Positions 7,496 to 16,852 of a stretch of DNA of 52,021 bases are shown here, in pieces (the stretch's first letter is position 1; each line of letters begins with the position of its first letter). Under the pieces are notes generated by a model. The model ran no database searches and was not told the origin of the DNA. It worked only from the letters and a program-made list of their open reading frames with translations. The stretch comes from Phycisphaerales bacterium (GTDB lineage Bacteria > Planctomycetota > UBA1135 > UBA2386). The stretch lies in contig JADCJE010000123.1 in NCBI GenBank assembly GCA_020247305.1, positions 1-52,021 on the forward strand, in the 5' to 3' direction. Position numbers and translations under genes: made by a program.

Positions 7496-10299
7496 GCGAG
7501 GGCCTCCTGGCGGTCGAGCGTCAGCAGGCGCTTGAGCTCGTCGTTGCTGAGCTCGGTCAGCCAGTTCTCGCCGGCGGCCAGCAGGTTGTCGGCGACCTCG
7601 CGCTTGCGATCGAGCATCATCTGGATGCGCTCTTCGAGCGTGCCGCTGCAGACGAACTTGTGCACGAAGACGTTGCGCTGCTGGCCGATGCGGAACGCGC
7701 GGTCGGTCGCTTGGTCCTCGACCGCCGGATTCCACCAGCGGTCGTAGTGGAACACGCGGTTCGCGGCGGTCAGGTTGAGGCCCGTGCCGCCCGCCTTGAG
7801 CGAGAGCACGAACAGCTTCGGGCCGTCGGGCCTCGACGCCTGGAAGTCGGTGACCATCTGGTCGCGTTCCTTCTGCGGCACGCCGCCATGCAGGAACAGC
7901 ACCGGACCGCCGAACGTCGTCTCGGCGTGCGTCTTCAGCAGCGAGCCCATCTCCTTGAACTGCGTGAAGATCAGGCAGCGGTCGCCCTCTTCCAGCGCCT
8001 CCTCGATCATCTCGCTCATCAGGTCGAGCTTGCCCGAGCGGCTCGGCAGCGCGCTGCCGTCCATCAGGTAGTGCGCCGGGTGGTTGCAGACCTGCTTGAG
8101 CCGCAGCAGCGTGGTGAGGATCGCGCCGCGGCGCTGGATGCCCTCGGCGGCCTTCTCGACCTCCTGCAGGCCCTTGCGCACGACGGACTCGTAGAGGATC
8201 GCTTGCTCGCGCGTCAGCGTGGCGGTGACGATCTGCTCGGTCTTCTCCGGCAGGTCGGCGACGATCTCAGGGTCGGTCTTGAGCCGGCGCAGCACGAACG
8301 GCCGCACGAGCCGCGCCAGCGCCGACATCGAGCCCTGGCGGCGCTGCTTGACGATCGGGTGCTCCAGCGTCTGCAGGAACTGCGTGCGCGAGCCGAGCAG
8401 GCCTTCGTTGAGGAAGTCCATGATCGACCAGAGGTCGAGCGGCCGGTTCTCCAGCGGCGTGCCCGTCAGCGCGACGCGGAAGTGGCCGCGCAGCGCGCGC
8501 GCGACCTTGGACTGGCGCGTCGTCGGGTTCTTGATGTTCTGCGCCTCGTCGAGGATCACGCCATCGAACGTGACGTCCTGCATGATCTCCTCGTCGCGCT
8601 GCAGCAGGTTGTAGCTGGTCAGCACGATGTCGGTGCTGCGCAGCATCTGCCGGAAGGCGTCCGGCGTCTCGGCGCGGCCCTTGCCGTGGTGCAGCGTGAC
8701 GCTCAGCGTCGGCGCGAAGCGGTTGAGCTCGCGGCGCCAGTTGCCGAGCACGGACACCGGGCACACGATCATGATCGCGTTGGCGTCCTTGCGCTGCCGG
8801 CGCCAGTCGAGCATCACGGTGATCGCCTGCACGGTCTTGCCGAGGCCCATGTCGTCGGCGAGGCACGCGCCGAAGCCCTGGTCGACGAGGTAGTGCATCC
8901 AGGCGTGGCCGCGCGCCTGGTACGGGCGCAGCTCGCCGAGGAACTCGGTCGGCAGCGGCAGGTTCTCGACTGCACGCGCCTGTTCCAGGTTGTGCAGCAG
9001 GTTCTCCAGCCGCGGCGAGCTGGCGATCGACTCCATCGCGAGGCCGTGCAGGTGCGACGCGCCGCCCAGGCGCAGGCGCAGGGCCTCGAAGAAGCTGATG
9101 CGCTCGCCGCCCTCCTCCATGCGCGCCTTGAAGTCGCGCAGCGCCTCGCGGTCCTTCGGGGCGAGCAGCACCGGGCGGCGGTCGATGAAGACGAGCGGCG
9201 TGCGCGCGTCGACCAATTGCTCGAACTCGGACTGCGTCAGCTCCTTGTCGCCGACGGCGAGGCTCCAGCGGAACTCGAACCACGGCCGCGGCTCGTCCTG
9301 CTGGCCCTTGCCCTCGACGATGGCGACGCGCGCGGACAGGCGCTGCATCGACTCGACGCCGGGCAGTTGCAGCTCGAAGCCCTCGCTCTCGAGCAGCGGC
9401 ATGTGGTCGAGGATCTGGTCGAGCTCGGTCCGCGTCAGGCTGGCGCGGCCGTCGCTCAGGTTCCGGGCGCGCCGCAGCGCCGGCATCTTCTCGGCGACGC
9501 GGTCGATGGTCTGCTCGACCTTGACCAGGTTGTCGACCGCGATGTCGTTGCGGAACGGCGACGCCGCGAGGCGCTGGTGCAGGCTCTCGATCGTCTCGGT
9601 GAACGGCACCGTCGGGATCGGCCGCACGAGCACCTGCAGGCCCCACGGCGCGCCCTCTTCGAGCGGCGTGTCAGGGATCAGGATCTCCAGCACCGGCGCG
9701 ATCGGCGTCTGCCAGTACTCCTTGGGCAGGCGCTCGGCCTTGGCGAACGCGGGTTTCGCCGGCGTGCCGGCGGCCTCGGCGGCGGCGACGACCTGATCGA
9801 GCGCGTGGCCGACGAAGCTGACCAGGAAGTTGCGCGGCGACACCGCGTACACCGGATCGTCGGGGACCGCGAAGCGCGCCGTGCACAGGGCGCCCGGCAG
9901 CAGGTCGGCGATGGCCGCCATCGCCCACTGCGTGTCGACGGCCCAGTGCGGCGCCCAGCGCAGCACGCCGGGTTGTGGCGCCGGCGCGTAGTCGCCGCGG
10001 GTGACCATGCGCAGGACCAGCTGGCTGGCGGCGGCGAGCGCGCGCAGGGCCGGGGGCTGCTTCCTGGCGTCCAGAGCCGCGAGCCACTTCACCGCGGCCG
10101 CGAGCGGCAGGCCGCGCGCGGGGATCGTCCAGAGGGCCGGCGCGATGCGCGCCGGCGGCCGGTCGCTGTCGTCGTCGTCGTCGTCGGTGGCCGCGACGAG
10201 CCCGACTGGCCGCAGCGTCGACTCCTCGACCGGGATCAGCAGTTGCGCGTCGACCGCCTCCAGCTTGCCTGCGAGTTCGGCAGGCAGGGCTTCGCCCAC
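7492..10299 (-). CDS. SNF2/RapA-family helicase-like ATPase
   Basis: 935 residues. The N-terminal half resembles the SNF2-associated domain of bacterial SNF2 proteins (PDTPLEEGAPWGLQVLVRP near 215; LTRTELDQILDHMPLLESEG near 290). The ATPase core follows: motif I DDMGLGKT near residue 480, motif II DEAQ near 583, LTGTPLENRPLDLWSIMDF, and motif VI DRAFRIGQQRNV near 866. Such enzymes translocate on double-stranded DNA and displace bound protein without classical unwinding. It is followed by its GTGA-coupled SWIM partner. The start is GTG 10299. The frame stays open upstream to the end of ctaF with no ATG or GTG in it, so a slightly earlier rare start is possible. It has its own position outside the respiratory operon but on the same strand, 76 bases after ctaF. 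Confidence 0.9.
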   Translation of the reverse strand: MGEALPAELAGKLEAVDAQLLIPVEESTLRPVGLVAATDDDDDDSDRPPARIAPALWTIPARGLPLAAAVKWLAALDARKQPPALRALAAASQLVLRMVTRGDYAPAPQPGVLRWAPHWAVDTQWAMAAIADLLPGALCTARFAVPDDPVYAVSPRNFLVSFVGHALDQVVAAAEAAGTPAKPAFAKAERLPKEYWQTPIAPVLEILIPDTPLEEGAPWGLQVLVRPIPTVPFTETIESLHQRLAASPFRNDIAVDNLVKVEQTIDRVAEKMPALRRARNLSDGRASLTRTELDQILDHMPLLESEGFELQLPGVESMQRLSARVAIVEGKGQQDEPRPWFEFRWSLAVGDKELTQSEFEQLVDARTPLVFIDRRPVLLAPKDREALRDFKARMEEGGERISFFEALRLRLGGASHLHGLAMESIASSPRLENLLHNLEQARAVENLPLPTEFLGELRPYQARGHAWMHYLVDQGFGACLADDMGLGKTVQAITVMLDWRRQRKDANAIMIVCPVSVLGNWRRELNRFAPTLSVTLHHGKGRAETPDAFRQMLRSTDIVLTSYNLLQRDEEIMQDVTFDGVILDEAQNIKNPTTRQSKVARALRGHFRVALTGTPLENRPLDLWSIMDFLNEGLLGSRTQFLQTLEHPIVKQRRQGSMSALARLVRPFVLRRLKTDPEIVADLPEKTEQIVTATLTREQAILYESVVRKGLQEVEKAAEGIQRRGAILTTLLRLKQVCNHPAHYLMDGSALPSRSGKLDLMSEMIEEALEEGDRCLIFTQFKEMGSLLKTHAETTFGGPVLFLHGGVPQKERDQMVTDFQASRPDGPKLFVLSLKAGGTGLNLTAANRVFHYDRWWNPAVEDQATDRAFRIGQQRNVFVHKFVCSGTLEERIQMMLDRKREVADNLLAAGENWLTELSNDELKRLLTLDRQEALA

Positions 10300-10375
10300 C
10301 CCGGCGCCATCGTCGGACCACAGGGCGATCCGCGCATCAGCGGGCTGCCGGGAGTGCAGGTAGGCGGCGTGCAGG

Positions 10376-10786
10376 CTAGTGCTTCTCGGACGACGCCGGC
10401 TTGGGGTAGGCCCACTCCTTGCTGACCTTCGCCTTCGTGACGTGCATCGGATGGTCGATGCGGCGCGTCGCCTGGTCGGCGAGCGTGAAGACGAACAGCA
10501 GGGACAGGAACAGGAAGGAGCTCAGGAAGACGATCTTGTTGATCGCCGTGTCCCACTTCACGTGCATGAAGAAGAGGATCACGAGGCTCGCCTTGACGCT
10601 CGCGATCAGCATCGCGATCAGCATGTTGGCCGGGCCGAAGTCGATGCGCGAGGCGCCGACCGTGACCACCGTCAGGATCAGCAGCGCCACCAGCACGTTG
10701 AAGAACATCGCGCTGCTGGACACGTGGTGGTGCCCCATCTGGAGCTCTCCGTGACCGTGATCGTCGTTGTGGGCGTGCGCGCTCAT
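10376..10786 (-). CDS. ctaF: Cytochrome c oxidase subunit IV (CtaF-like)
   Basis: 136 residues: a histidine-rich N-terminus (HAHNDDHGHG), then three hydrophobic helices (MFFNVLVALLILTVVTVG; the ANMLIAMLIASVKASLVILFFMHVKW region; and IVFLSSFLFLSLLFVFTLA). This is the prokaryotic subunit IV pattern; the helix-2 motif VKASLVILFFMHVKWD is characteristic. It is an accessory membrane subunit of haem-copper oxidase. The ATG shares one base with the ctaE stop (TGATG). Last gene of the act-cta operon. Confidence 0.88.
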   Translation of the reverse strand: MSAHAHNDDHGHGELQMGHHHVSSSAMFFNVLVALLILTVVTVGASRIDFGPANMLIAMLIASVKASLVILFFMHVKWDTAINKIVFLSSFLFLSLLFVFTLADQATRRIDHPMHVTKAKVSKEWAYPKPASSEKH

Positions 10787-11547
10787 CAGGGCACCAGGTA
10801 CAGCAGGGGGAAGAGGAAGATCCAGATCAGGTCGACGAGGTGCCAGTACAGGCCGACGAGGTCGACGGGCAGGTAGTAGCCAGCGTGGAAGCGGCCCTTG
10901 GCGACGCCCTTCATGACCCAGAGGATCAGACCGGCGCCGATGATGACGTGCAGGCCGTGGATGGCCGTCATCGTCACGTAGATGGCGAAGAACAGGTGGC
11001 CGTGCGGGAGCGGCGCGCCGGTCGAGTCCACCATGACGTTGTGCACGTCGGTGAACCACGGCAGCGAGCCGGTCATGGTCGTCGTGTCGACCTGGTAGCC
11101 GTCGAACATGTGCGGGAACACGAACAGCCCGTGCTCCGTCTTCGCCTTGTACTCGAAGAACTTGATGACCATGAAGATCGCCGCGCCCACCACCGTGAGC
11201 GCGCAGAACATCATGGTCTTCTGCTTCTGGCTGGTCTGCGCCGAGCGCACGCCCATCGCCATCGTCCAGGAGCTGAGCAGCAGCACCGACGTGTTGATCG
11301 CGCCGAGCTTCCAGTCCAGCTGCTGGCCGCCGACCTTGAAGGTCTCCGGGTACAGGTCGTGGTAGTAGAAGTACGCCGCGAAGAGCCCGCCGAAGAGCAG
11401 GATTTCCGTCGCCAGGAACAGCCAGAAGCCGAGCTTGGCGGCCTGGAACTCCTGCACGGGCGTGTCGAAGTGGTGCGCCACCGTGTGGGGAACGAACTCG
11501 GGTCCCGGTGCCGGGATCACTACCGAGTGGTGACCGTCGTGACTCAT
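10786..11547 (-). CDS. ctaE: Cytochrome c oxidase subunit III
   Basis: 253 residues. After a His-rich N-terminus come the subunit III helices: KLGFWLFLATEILLFGGLFA near residue 40, INTSVLLLSSWTMAMGV near 85, then HGLHVIIGAGLILWVM and YYLPVDLVGLYWHLVDLIWIF at the C-terminus. The last motif is the family hallmark. The longer open frame upstream is the shadow of ctaD. I place the start at ATG 11547, just before MSHDGHHS. Subunit III stabilises the catalytic subunit and helps proton uptake. It follows ctaD by 47 bases and is coupled to ctaF by a one-base overlap. Confidence 0.94.
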   Translation of the reverse strand: MSHDGHHSVVIPAPGPEFVPHTVAHHFDTPVQEFQAAKLGFWLFLATEILLFGGLFAAYFYYHDLYPETFKVGGQQLDWKLGAINTSVLLLSSWTMAMGVRSAQTSQKQKTMMFCALTVVGAAIFMVIKFFEYKAKTEHGLFVFPHMFDGYQVDTTTMTGSLPWFTDVHNVMVDSTGAPLPHGHLFFAIYVTMTAIHGLHVIIGAGLILWVMKGVAKGRFHAGYYLPVDLVGLYWHLVDLIWIFLFPLLYLVP

Positions 11548-11594
11548 CGTGGGTACCTGTAGCGGCGTGGCGTGAAGTTGGGCTCGCGCGCCGA

Positions 11595-13250
11595 TCAGCC
11601 GATCGGCGTCTGCGTCGACTTGAGGTCGAGCGTCGAGTAGTCGTAGACCTCGGTCGTGACCTTCGGCGTGTGCGCGAAGTTCTCGAGCGGCGGCGGGGTC
11701 GGGCTCATCCAGTCGAGCGTGACGCCGCCCCACTGGTTCTGCATCGCCTTCTTGCCCGTCAGCAGCGAGGCCACGAGGTAGAAGACCATCAGGGCGACGC
11801 CGGAGCCGAGGATCATCGCGCCGATCGTCGAGGCGCTGTGGTACGGCTGGAACTCGGGCACGTACGTCGCGTAGCGGCGCGGCATGCCCTGGCTGCCCAT
11901 GATGAACTGCGGGATGAACGTCGCGTTGAAGCCGACGAAGATCACGAGGCACGCGATCTTGGCCAGCGTCTCGTTGTACATCACGCCGAACATCTTCGGC
12001 CACCAGTGGTGCAGGCCGGCGAAGAACGCCAGCGCGATCGAGCCCATCATCACGTAGTGGAAGTGCGCGACGACGAAGTACGTGTCGTGCAGGTGCAGGT
12101 CGACGTTGAGCGAGCCGAGGATGACGCCGGTGAGGCCGCCGATCGCGAAGATGATCAGGAACGCCAGCGTGTAGAGCATCGGCGAGTTCAGCGCGATCGA
12201 GCCCTTCCAGATCGTCGCGACCCAGCTGAACTCCTTGATCGCGGTCGGGATCGCCACGAAGAAGGTCAGGAACGAGAACGCGAACATCGCGTACGTCGAC
12301 TGACCCGACGTGAACATGTGGTGGCCCCACACGAGGAAGCTGATGATCGCGATCGCCAGCGAGCTGAACGCGATCAGCTTGTAGCCGAACAGCGGCTTGC
12401 GGCTGTGCACCGTCACCAGCTCGCTGATGATGCCGAAGGCCGGCAGCACCATGATGTAGACGGCCGGGTGGCTGTAGAACCAGAAGAAGTGCTCGAACAG
12501 CACCGGGTCGCCGCCCAGCCGCGGGTCGAAGATGCCGATGTTGTAGAGGCGCTCGAACGCGACCAGCAGGATGGTGATGCCGAGGACCGGCGTCGCCAGC
12601 ACCTGCAGAAGCGAGGTCGCGTACAGCGCCCAGACGAACAGCGGCATGCGGAACCACGTCAGACCCGGCGCGCGCAGCTTGTGCGTCGTGACGATGAAGT
12701 TCAGCCCGGTGAAGATCGAGCTGAAGCCGAGCATGAAGATGGCGAGGCCGATCGTGACGACGGCCTTGTTCGTGTACAGGCTGTACGGCGCGTAGAACGT
12801 CCAGCCGGTGTCGAAGCCGCCCATCACGATGGCGAGCGCCGCGAGCACCGCGCCGCTGAGCCACAGGTAGAAGCTCAGCAGGTTGAGGCGCGGCAGCGCG
12901 ACGTCCTTCGCGCCGAGCATCAGCGGCAGCACGATGTTGCCCAGCGAACCCGGGATCGCCGGGATCACGAACAGGAACACCATGAAGGCGCCGTGCAGCG
13001 TGAAGATCTGGTTGTACTGATCGTTGCTGAACAGCATGCCGTCCGGCTGCCACAGGTGCAGGCGGACCAGCAGGGCGAACAGGCCGCCCGCGAGGAACGC
13101 GAGGCCCGTGCCGATCAGGTACATGAGGCCGATGCGCTTGTGGTCGAGCGTGCTCGCCCAGGACCAGAAGCCGCTGCTGCAGTTCAGGTAGTGCTTCGGC
13201 TTCTCGGAGTGCGACTTGTGCGCGTCGAGGACGGGAGCGTGGGTGGTCAT
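11595..13250 (-). CDS. ctaD: Cytochrome c oxidase subunit I (A2-type haem-copper oxidase)
   Basis: 551 residues, twelve or more helices, the catalytic subunit that reduces oxygen and pumps protons. Ligand motifs seen: [10 protein letters not shown] (low-spin haem His), WGHHMFTSG (CuB histidines) and [16 protein letters not shown] (haem a3 and low-spin haem histidines). The helix VI segment reads YSHPAVY at residues 259-265. A1-type oxidases have GHPEVY with a proton-channel glutamate; the Tyr-Ser pair in place of that glutamate is the mark of A2-type enzymes such as the caa3 oxidases of Thermus and Rhodothermus. The start ATG lies seven bases after the ctaC stop. Confidence 0.97.
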   Translation of the reverse strand: MTTHAPVLDAHKSHSEKPKHYLNCSSGFWSWASTLDHKRIGLMYLIGTGLAFLAGGLFALLVRLHLWQPDGMLFSNDQYNQIFTLHGAFMVFLFVIPAIPGSLGNIVLPLMLGAKDVALPRLNLLSFYLWLSGAVLAALAIVMGGFDTGWTFYAPYSLYTNKAVVTIGLAIFMLGFSSIFTGLNFIVTTHKLRAPGLTWFRMPLFVWALYATSLLQVLATPVLGITILLVAFERLYNIGIFDPRLGGDPVLFEHFFWFYSHPAVYIMVLPAFGIISELVTVHSRKPLFGYKLIAFSSLAIAIISFLVWGHHMFTSGQSTYAMFAFSFLTFFVAIPTAIKEFSWVATIWKGSIALNSPMLYTLAFLIIFAIGGLTGVILGSLNVDLHLHDTYFVVAHFHYVMMGSIALAFFAGLHHWWPKMFGVMYNETLAKIACLVIFVGFNATFIPQFIMGSQGMPRRYATYVPEFQPYHSASTIGAMILGSGVALMVFYLVASLLTGKKAMQNQWGGVTLDWMSPTPPPLENFAHTPKVTTEVYDYSTLDLKSTQTPIG

Positions 13251-13257
13251 GGGTGTC

Positions 13258-14367
13258 TCACTTGGCCAGCGTCTTCATGTACTCGATGACCGCATTGAGC
13301 TCGCGGTCGCTGAGCTTGTCGGGGCCGAAGGCGTTCATGTTGGCCTTCGTGGCGTAGTCGGCGACCAGCTTCGCCAACGGCATGCGGATCGACTCGCGGA
13401 TGTAGGCTTCGTCGGCCACCACCGTCTTGGTCGCGCCGTTCTCGACCACCTGGCGCTCGCGGCCGACGACCTTGTCGCCGTCCTTCTTGAACAGGCCCTT
13501 GTCACCGGCCCAGCTGGGCGCGGCGCCAGCGACGCCGTTGACCGAGTGGCAGGCCGAGCACTGCCCCTTGTAGATGCTCTCGCCGCTCGCCGCGGCCTTC
13601 GCCGGCGTGCTGTCGTCGAACGTGTACCACGGCGCCTTGGCGAACTCCTCGGCGGTGACCACGTGGACCTGGGCGTACATCAGCGAGTGCGAGTCGCCGC
13701 AGTACTCGGCGCAGAACAGGTGGTAGTCGCCGAGCTGCGTCGGGGTGAACCACACGGTCTGGAAGCGGCCCGGGATGACGTCGCGCTTGACGCGCATCGA
13801 CGGGATGTAGAAGGCGTGCAGCACGTCCTCGGACTCCAACAGGAACTGCACCGGCTTGTTGACCTCAAGCCATACCTCGCCGCGGCTCTTCTCCGGGTGG
13901 TTGGGGTAGGTGAACGTCCAGTTCCACTGCGCGGCCGTCGCCTTGTAGGTGTTCTGGCTAGCGGCCTGCGGCACCGTCGTCATGTCGAGGCAGCCCTTGA
14001 AGCCCCAGGCGAACATGATCATGACGATGATCAGCGGGATCACGGTCCAAACGACCTCGAGGGGCGTGTTGTGGGTCGAGTTCGACGCCGCCGGCTGGTC
14101 GAAGGTCTTGCGGCGGTACTTGACCACCGAGAAGAGCAGCACGCCGAGGATCAGGACGAAGAAGAAGATGCAGACCGCGTACGTGAAGTAGAACAGCCCG
14201 TCGACGTGGTCGAACGTGCTGGCCAGCTTCGGCAGCTGGCCGTATTCGTCGAGCTCGGGCGGCTTGGCGCGAGCGATCGCGTTCACTGCCTTCGCGGGGT
14301 CCTGGATCAGTTGGGCGAGCACGGGGGTTTCCTCGATGCGGGGCGGGAAGCTGGTCGGGAGGTTCAT
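13258..14367 (-). CDS. ctaC: Cytochrome c oxidase subunit II fused to cytochrome c (caa3 type)
   Basis: 369 residues. Two N-terminal membrane helices (about 65-90 and 105-125) are followed by the cupredoxin domain with the binuclear CuA site ([12 protein letters not shown], Cys219, Cys223, His227, Met230). A C-terminal cytochrome c domain has its haem site CSACH at 270-274 and an end helix [14 protein letters not shown]. The fusion makes this a caa3 oxidase: electrons pass from a c-type donor to the tethered haem c, then CuA. ATG 14367 overlaps the sco stop as ATGA. No cleavable signal is obvious; the first helix anchors it. Confidence 0.96.
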   Translation of the reverse strand: MNLPTSFPPRIEETPVLAQLIQDPAKAVNAIARAKPPELDEYGQLPKLASTFDHVDGLFYFTYAVCIFFFVLILGVLLFSVVKYRRKTFDQPAASNSTHNTPLEVVWTVIPLIIVMIMFAWGFKGCLDMTTVPQAASQNTYKATAAQWNWTFTYPNHPEKSRGEVWLEVNKPVQFLLESEDVLHAFYIPSMRVKRDVIPGRFQTVWFTPTQLGDYHLFCAEYCGDSHSLMYAQVHVVTAEEFAKAPWYTFDDSTPAKAAASGESIYKGQCSACHSVNGVAGAAPSWAGDKGLFKKDGDKVVGRERQVVENGATKTVVADEAYIRESIRMPLAKLVADYATKANMNAFGPDKLSDRELNAVIEYMKTLAK

Positions 14368-15185
14368 GCGGCGGCCGCGGCGGGTCGGCGGCGTTCGCGG
14401 CGCGCCATCACCCAGATCATGGCGGCGAGCGCGACGACGGTGACGGCGCCGGCGATCCGCATGACGGTCATGGCTGCGAGGGAGTACGTGTTGGTGCGGG
14501 CGTCGAAGGTCAGGCAGTTGAGCCGGACCTGGTCCCAGAAGCCGCCGATCGCGCCGCCGCTCGCCTCGACGATGGCGAGGCGGACGTCGCTCGGATCGAA
14601 CGACGTGTTGACGATGATGCGGCTTACCTTGCCTTCCGGCGTCAGGAACAGGAGCGACGGCGGGTGCGCGTACTGGCCGGTGGCGTCTGACCAGTAGAAG
14701 CGGAAGCCCATCTGCTCGGCGAGGCGCTTGGTGTTGGCCTCGTCGCCGACGAGCACGCGCCACGCGTCCTCGCCGCCGGTCTTGCGCAGGCGCGGCAGGA
14801 AGGAGTCCTTGCGCGCCTTGGCGACCTCGGGGGTCTCCTTCGGGTCGATCGAGACGTTGAGGACGCGGTAGTGCTCGCCCGGCTGCAGGTCGACGTCGCT
14901 CAGCGCCGCGAACGCGGCGTCGAGGACCTGACCGCACATCGCCGGGCAGCTGTAGTAGCCCAGCACCAGCACGACCGGCTGCTTGCCCGGGAACCACTGC
15001 TTGAGCTCGAACGGGTAGCCGCGCTCGTCGGTGAACTTCAGCGTCGCGTCGATCTGCGCGCCGACGACGTCGACCTGCGACGCCGCATCCTCCTTGCTCT
15101 CCACGGTCCGCGACGGCGCGTGGCCCGGCCCTTGCGCGGCGAGGCTCGCGGTCATGAACAGCAGGCTGAGGAGGAAGGCGCGCAC
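14364..15185 (-). CDS. SCO1/SenC-type copper chaperone
   Basis: 273 residues. Signal peptide (about 1-17, ending SLAAQG), thioredoxin-fold domain with the copper-binding CPAMC (Cys80, Cys84) and the distal ligand His174 in QYAHPPSLLFL, and a C-terminal membrane helix near 245-265 followed by arginines. The C-terminal anchor is less usual than the N-terminal one in mitochondrial SCO. The protein delivers copper to the CuA site of subunit II and sits directly upstream of ctaC with an ATGA overlap, matching that role. Confidence 0.92.
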   Translation of the reverse strand: MRAFLLSLLFMTASLAAQGPGHAPSRTVESKEDAASQVDVVGAQIDATLKFTDERGYPFELKQWFPGKQPVVLVLGYYSCPAMCGQVLDAAFAALSDVDLQPGEHYRVLNVSIDPKETPEVAKARKDSFLPRLRKTGGEDAWRVLVGDEANTKRLAEQMGFRFYWSDATGQYAHPPSLLFLTPEGKVSRIIVNTSFDPSDVRLAIVEASGGAIGGFWDQVRLNCLTFDARTNTYSLAAMTVMRIAGAVTVVALAAMIWVMARRERRRPAAAAA

Positions 15186-15191
15186 GTCAGG

Positions 15192-15506
15192 TCACTTGCG
15201 CAGGCCGTCGACGACGGTCTGGATGTTCTTCTTGCTCGGGTTCTCGCCGTTCAGGAAGGCGTTCTCGGCCTTCACCGTCGCGTCGAGCTCCGTGTTGGGC
15301 GCCAGCGCGACCTTGTTCATGCGCTCCTCGTCGAGGACGCGCATGAAGATCGGCACCATCAGCCAGAGGGAGAGGAATGTCACGATCGCGCCGGCGACGA
15401 CCCAGATGGTCGCCGAGCGGGCGTCGATCTCGTTCTCGGGGTCGAGCGCGACGGCCTCGTGGGTCGCGCCCGGAGCGTGGTCGCCGTGTTGGTGGCCGTG
15501 AGCCAT
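15192..15506 (-). CDS. Small His-rich membrane protein of the ACIII operon, unknown function
   Basis: 104 residues. A histidine-rich N-terminus (HGHQHGDHAPG) precedes one membrane helix near 33-53 (TIWVVAGAIVTFLSLWLMVPIF), followed by an extramembrane tail ending NIQTVVDGLRK. It lies between actF and sco with gaps of 16 and 6 bases, so it is co-expressed. The position suggests an accessory or assembly subunit linking alternative complex III and the oxidase. The histidines could bind metal, but that is a guess. I do not recognise a named family. Confidence 0.75.
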   Translation of the reverse strand: MAHGHQHGDHAPGATHEAVALDPENEIDARSATIWVVAGAIVTFLSLWLMVPIFMRVLDEERMNKVALAPNTELDATVKAENAFLNGENPSKKNIQTVVDGLRK

Positions 15507-15522
15507 GTGTGTGCGCCTCGGG

Positions 15523-16821
15523 TCAGATGTTTTGGAACTTGAGCGACTCTGCGAGCCGCGGATCGCGGACCGGCACCAGGTTGGTGCGGCGCACGTTCAT
15601 CAGCACGAAGCCACCGAGCAGGGCCAGCAGGCCGACGTAGCAGCCGAAGTCCGCCCAGCTGATCGTGTGCAGGTACGCGCCGAACTCGTGCGCGAAGCCG
15701 CCGTGGGCAGCTTCGCCAGCCGGCGCGGCGTGATCGCCGTGTTCCATGTTCGGCAGGATCAGGTACTGCATGTCGATGCAGTGGATGACCAGCAGGAAGA
15801 TGGCTCCGAAGGCGAGGCCGAGCGGGTGGCGCTTGACGTGCCGCGACATCAGGAAGGCGAACGGGAACAGGAAGTGCCCGACGATCAGCAGCGTGCCGAC
15901 GATGGCCCACCCGCCGTGCTGACGGTGCGCGTACCACACCGTCTCCTCGGGCAGGTTCGCGTACCAGATCAGCATGTACTGGCTGAAGTTCGTGTAGGTC
16001 CAGAAGACCATGAACGCGAACAGGAACTTGCCGAGGTCGTGGAAGTGCTCGGTCGTCATCGCGCCGGTGAGGTAGCCCTTGCTGCCCAGCCACCGCGTCA
16101 GCAGGATCGTGAAGGCGAAGAACGCCATCACGCCGCCGGAGAAGTACGTGATGCCGAAGATCGTGCTGAACCAGTGCGGGTCCAGCGACATGATCCAGTC
16201 GAACGCCGCGAAGGTCGTCGACAGCGCGAACAGCAGCAGGCCCGGCGCGGCGACGCGCGCGAGGCGCAGGCTGATTGCCGGGTCGCCGCTCTCGTCCTGC
16301 TTGATCGACTGGCCGCGGAAGTACGACGCGAGGCCGATCCAGATCGCGAAGTAGATGGCGGCGCGCACGAAGAAGAAGTTCGTGTCGAGCCAGGCGCTCT
16401 TGCCCGCGAGCACCGAGTCGTAGTTCGGCTTGGCGGGGTCGATCTGCGCGTCCATCCAGTGGTGGTACAGGTCGTGCGAGCCGACCAGGACCGGGACGAA
16501 CAGCAGCGCCATCACCGGCAGCGCGCCGGCGATGTTCTCGGCGGTGCGGCGCACCACGACGCTCCAGCCGGCGCGCGTGATGTGCTGGATCATCGTGAAG
16601 AACAGGGCGCCGAGGCAGATGCCCAGCACGCCCATGTAGCCCACGAGGTACGAGAAGAAGAAGGACTTGCCGCCGGTCGCCCAGGCAGCGCCGATGAGCG
16701 CGGCGCCGATGAGGAGCAGCGCGAGTTGCGCCTTGGCGAGGTCGCCGTCGCGAACCTTGGCGGTGACGTTGGGCGCCAGCTGCTGCAGGCTCTGGGCGCT
16801 GTGGTGTGCGGTTGCGGTCAT
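15523..16821 (-). CDS. actF: Alternative complex III subunit ActF
   Basis: 432 residues, about ten membrane helices. Features match ActF, the paralogue of the NrfD-like ActC: ALFFTMIQHITRAGWSVVVRR near residue 70, AFDWIMSLDPHWFSTIFG near 200, FWTYTNFSQYMLIWYANLPEE near 275, and MSRHVKRHP late in the chain. It is an integral membrane subunit of quinol:cytochrome c oxidoreductase, without cofactors of its own. It follows actE by 31 bases. Length is normal. Confidence 0.93.
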   Translation of the reverse strand: MTATAHHSAQSLQQLAPNVTAKVRDGDLAKAQLALLLIGAALIGAAWATGGKSFFFSYLVGYMGVLGICLGALFFTMIQHITRAGWSVVVRRTAENIAGALPVMALLFVPVLVGSHDLYHHWMDAQIDPAKPNYDSVLAGKSAWLDTNFFFVRAAIYFAIWIGLASYFRGQSIKQDESGDPAISLRLARVAAPGLLLFALSTTFAAFDWIMSLDPHWFSTIFGITYFSGGVMAFFAFTILLTRWLGSKGYLTGAMTTEHFHDLGKFLFAFMVFWTYTNFSQYMLIWYANLPEETVWYAHRQHGGWAIVGTLLIVGHFLFPFAFLMSRHVKRHPLGLAFGAIFLLVIHCIDMQYLILPNMEHGDHAAPAGEAAHGGFAHEFGAYLHTISWADFGCYVGLLALLGGFVLMNVRRTNLVPVRDPRLAESLKFQNI

Positions 16822-16852
16822 GGGCCGGATCGCTGGGTTGCGGTTCGCTCGG

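Noticed and set aside
10300..10375. Longer N-terminus of the SNF2 protein
   Set aside because: The frame is open up to the ctaF stop and reads plausibly, but it contains no ATG or GTG, so I kept GTG 10299 and only note the possibility.
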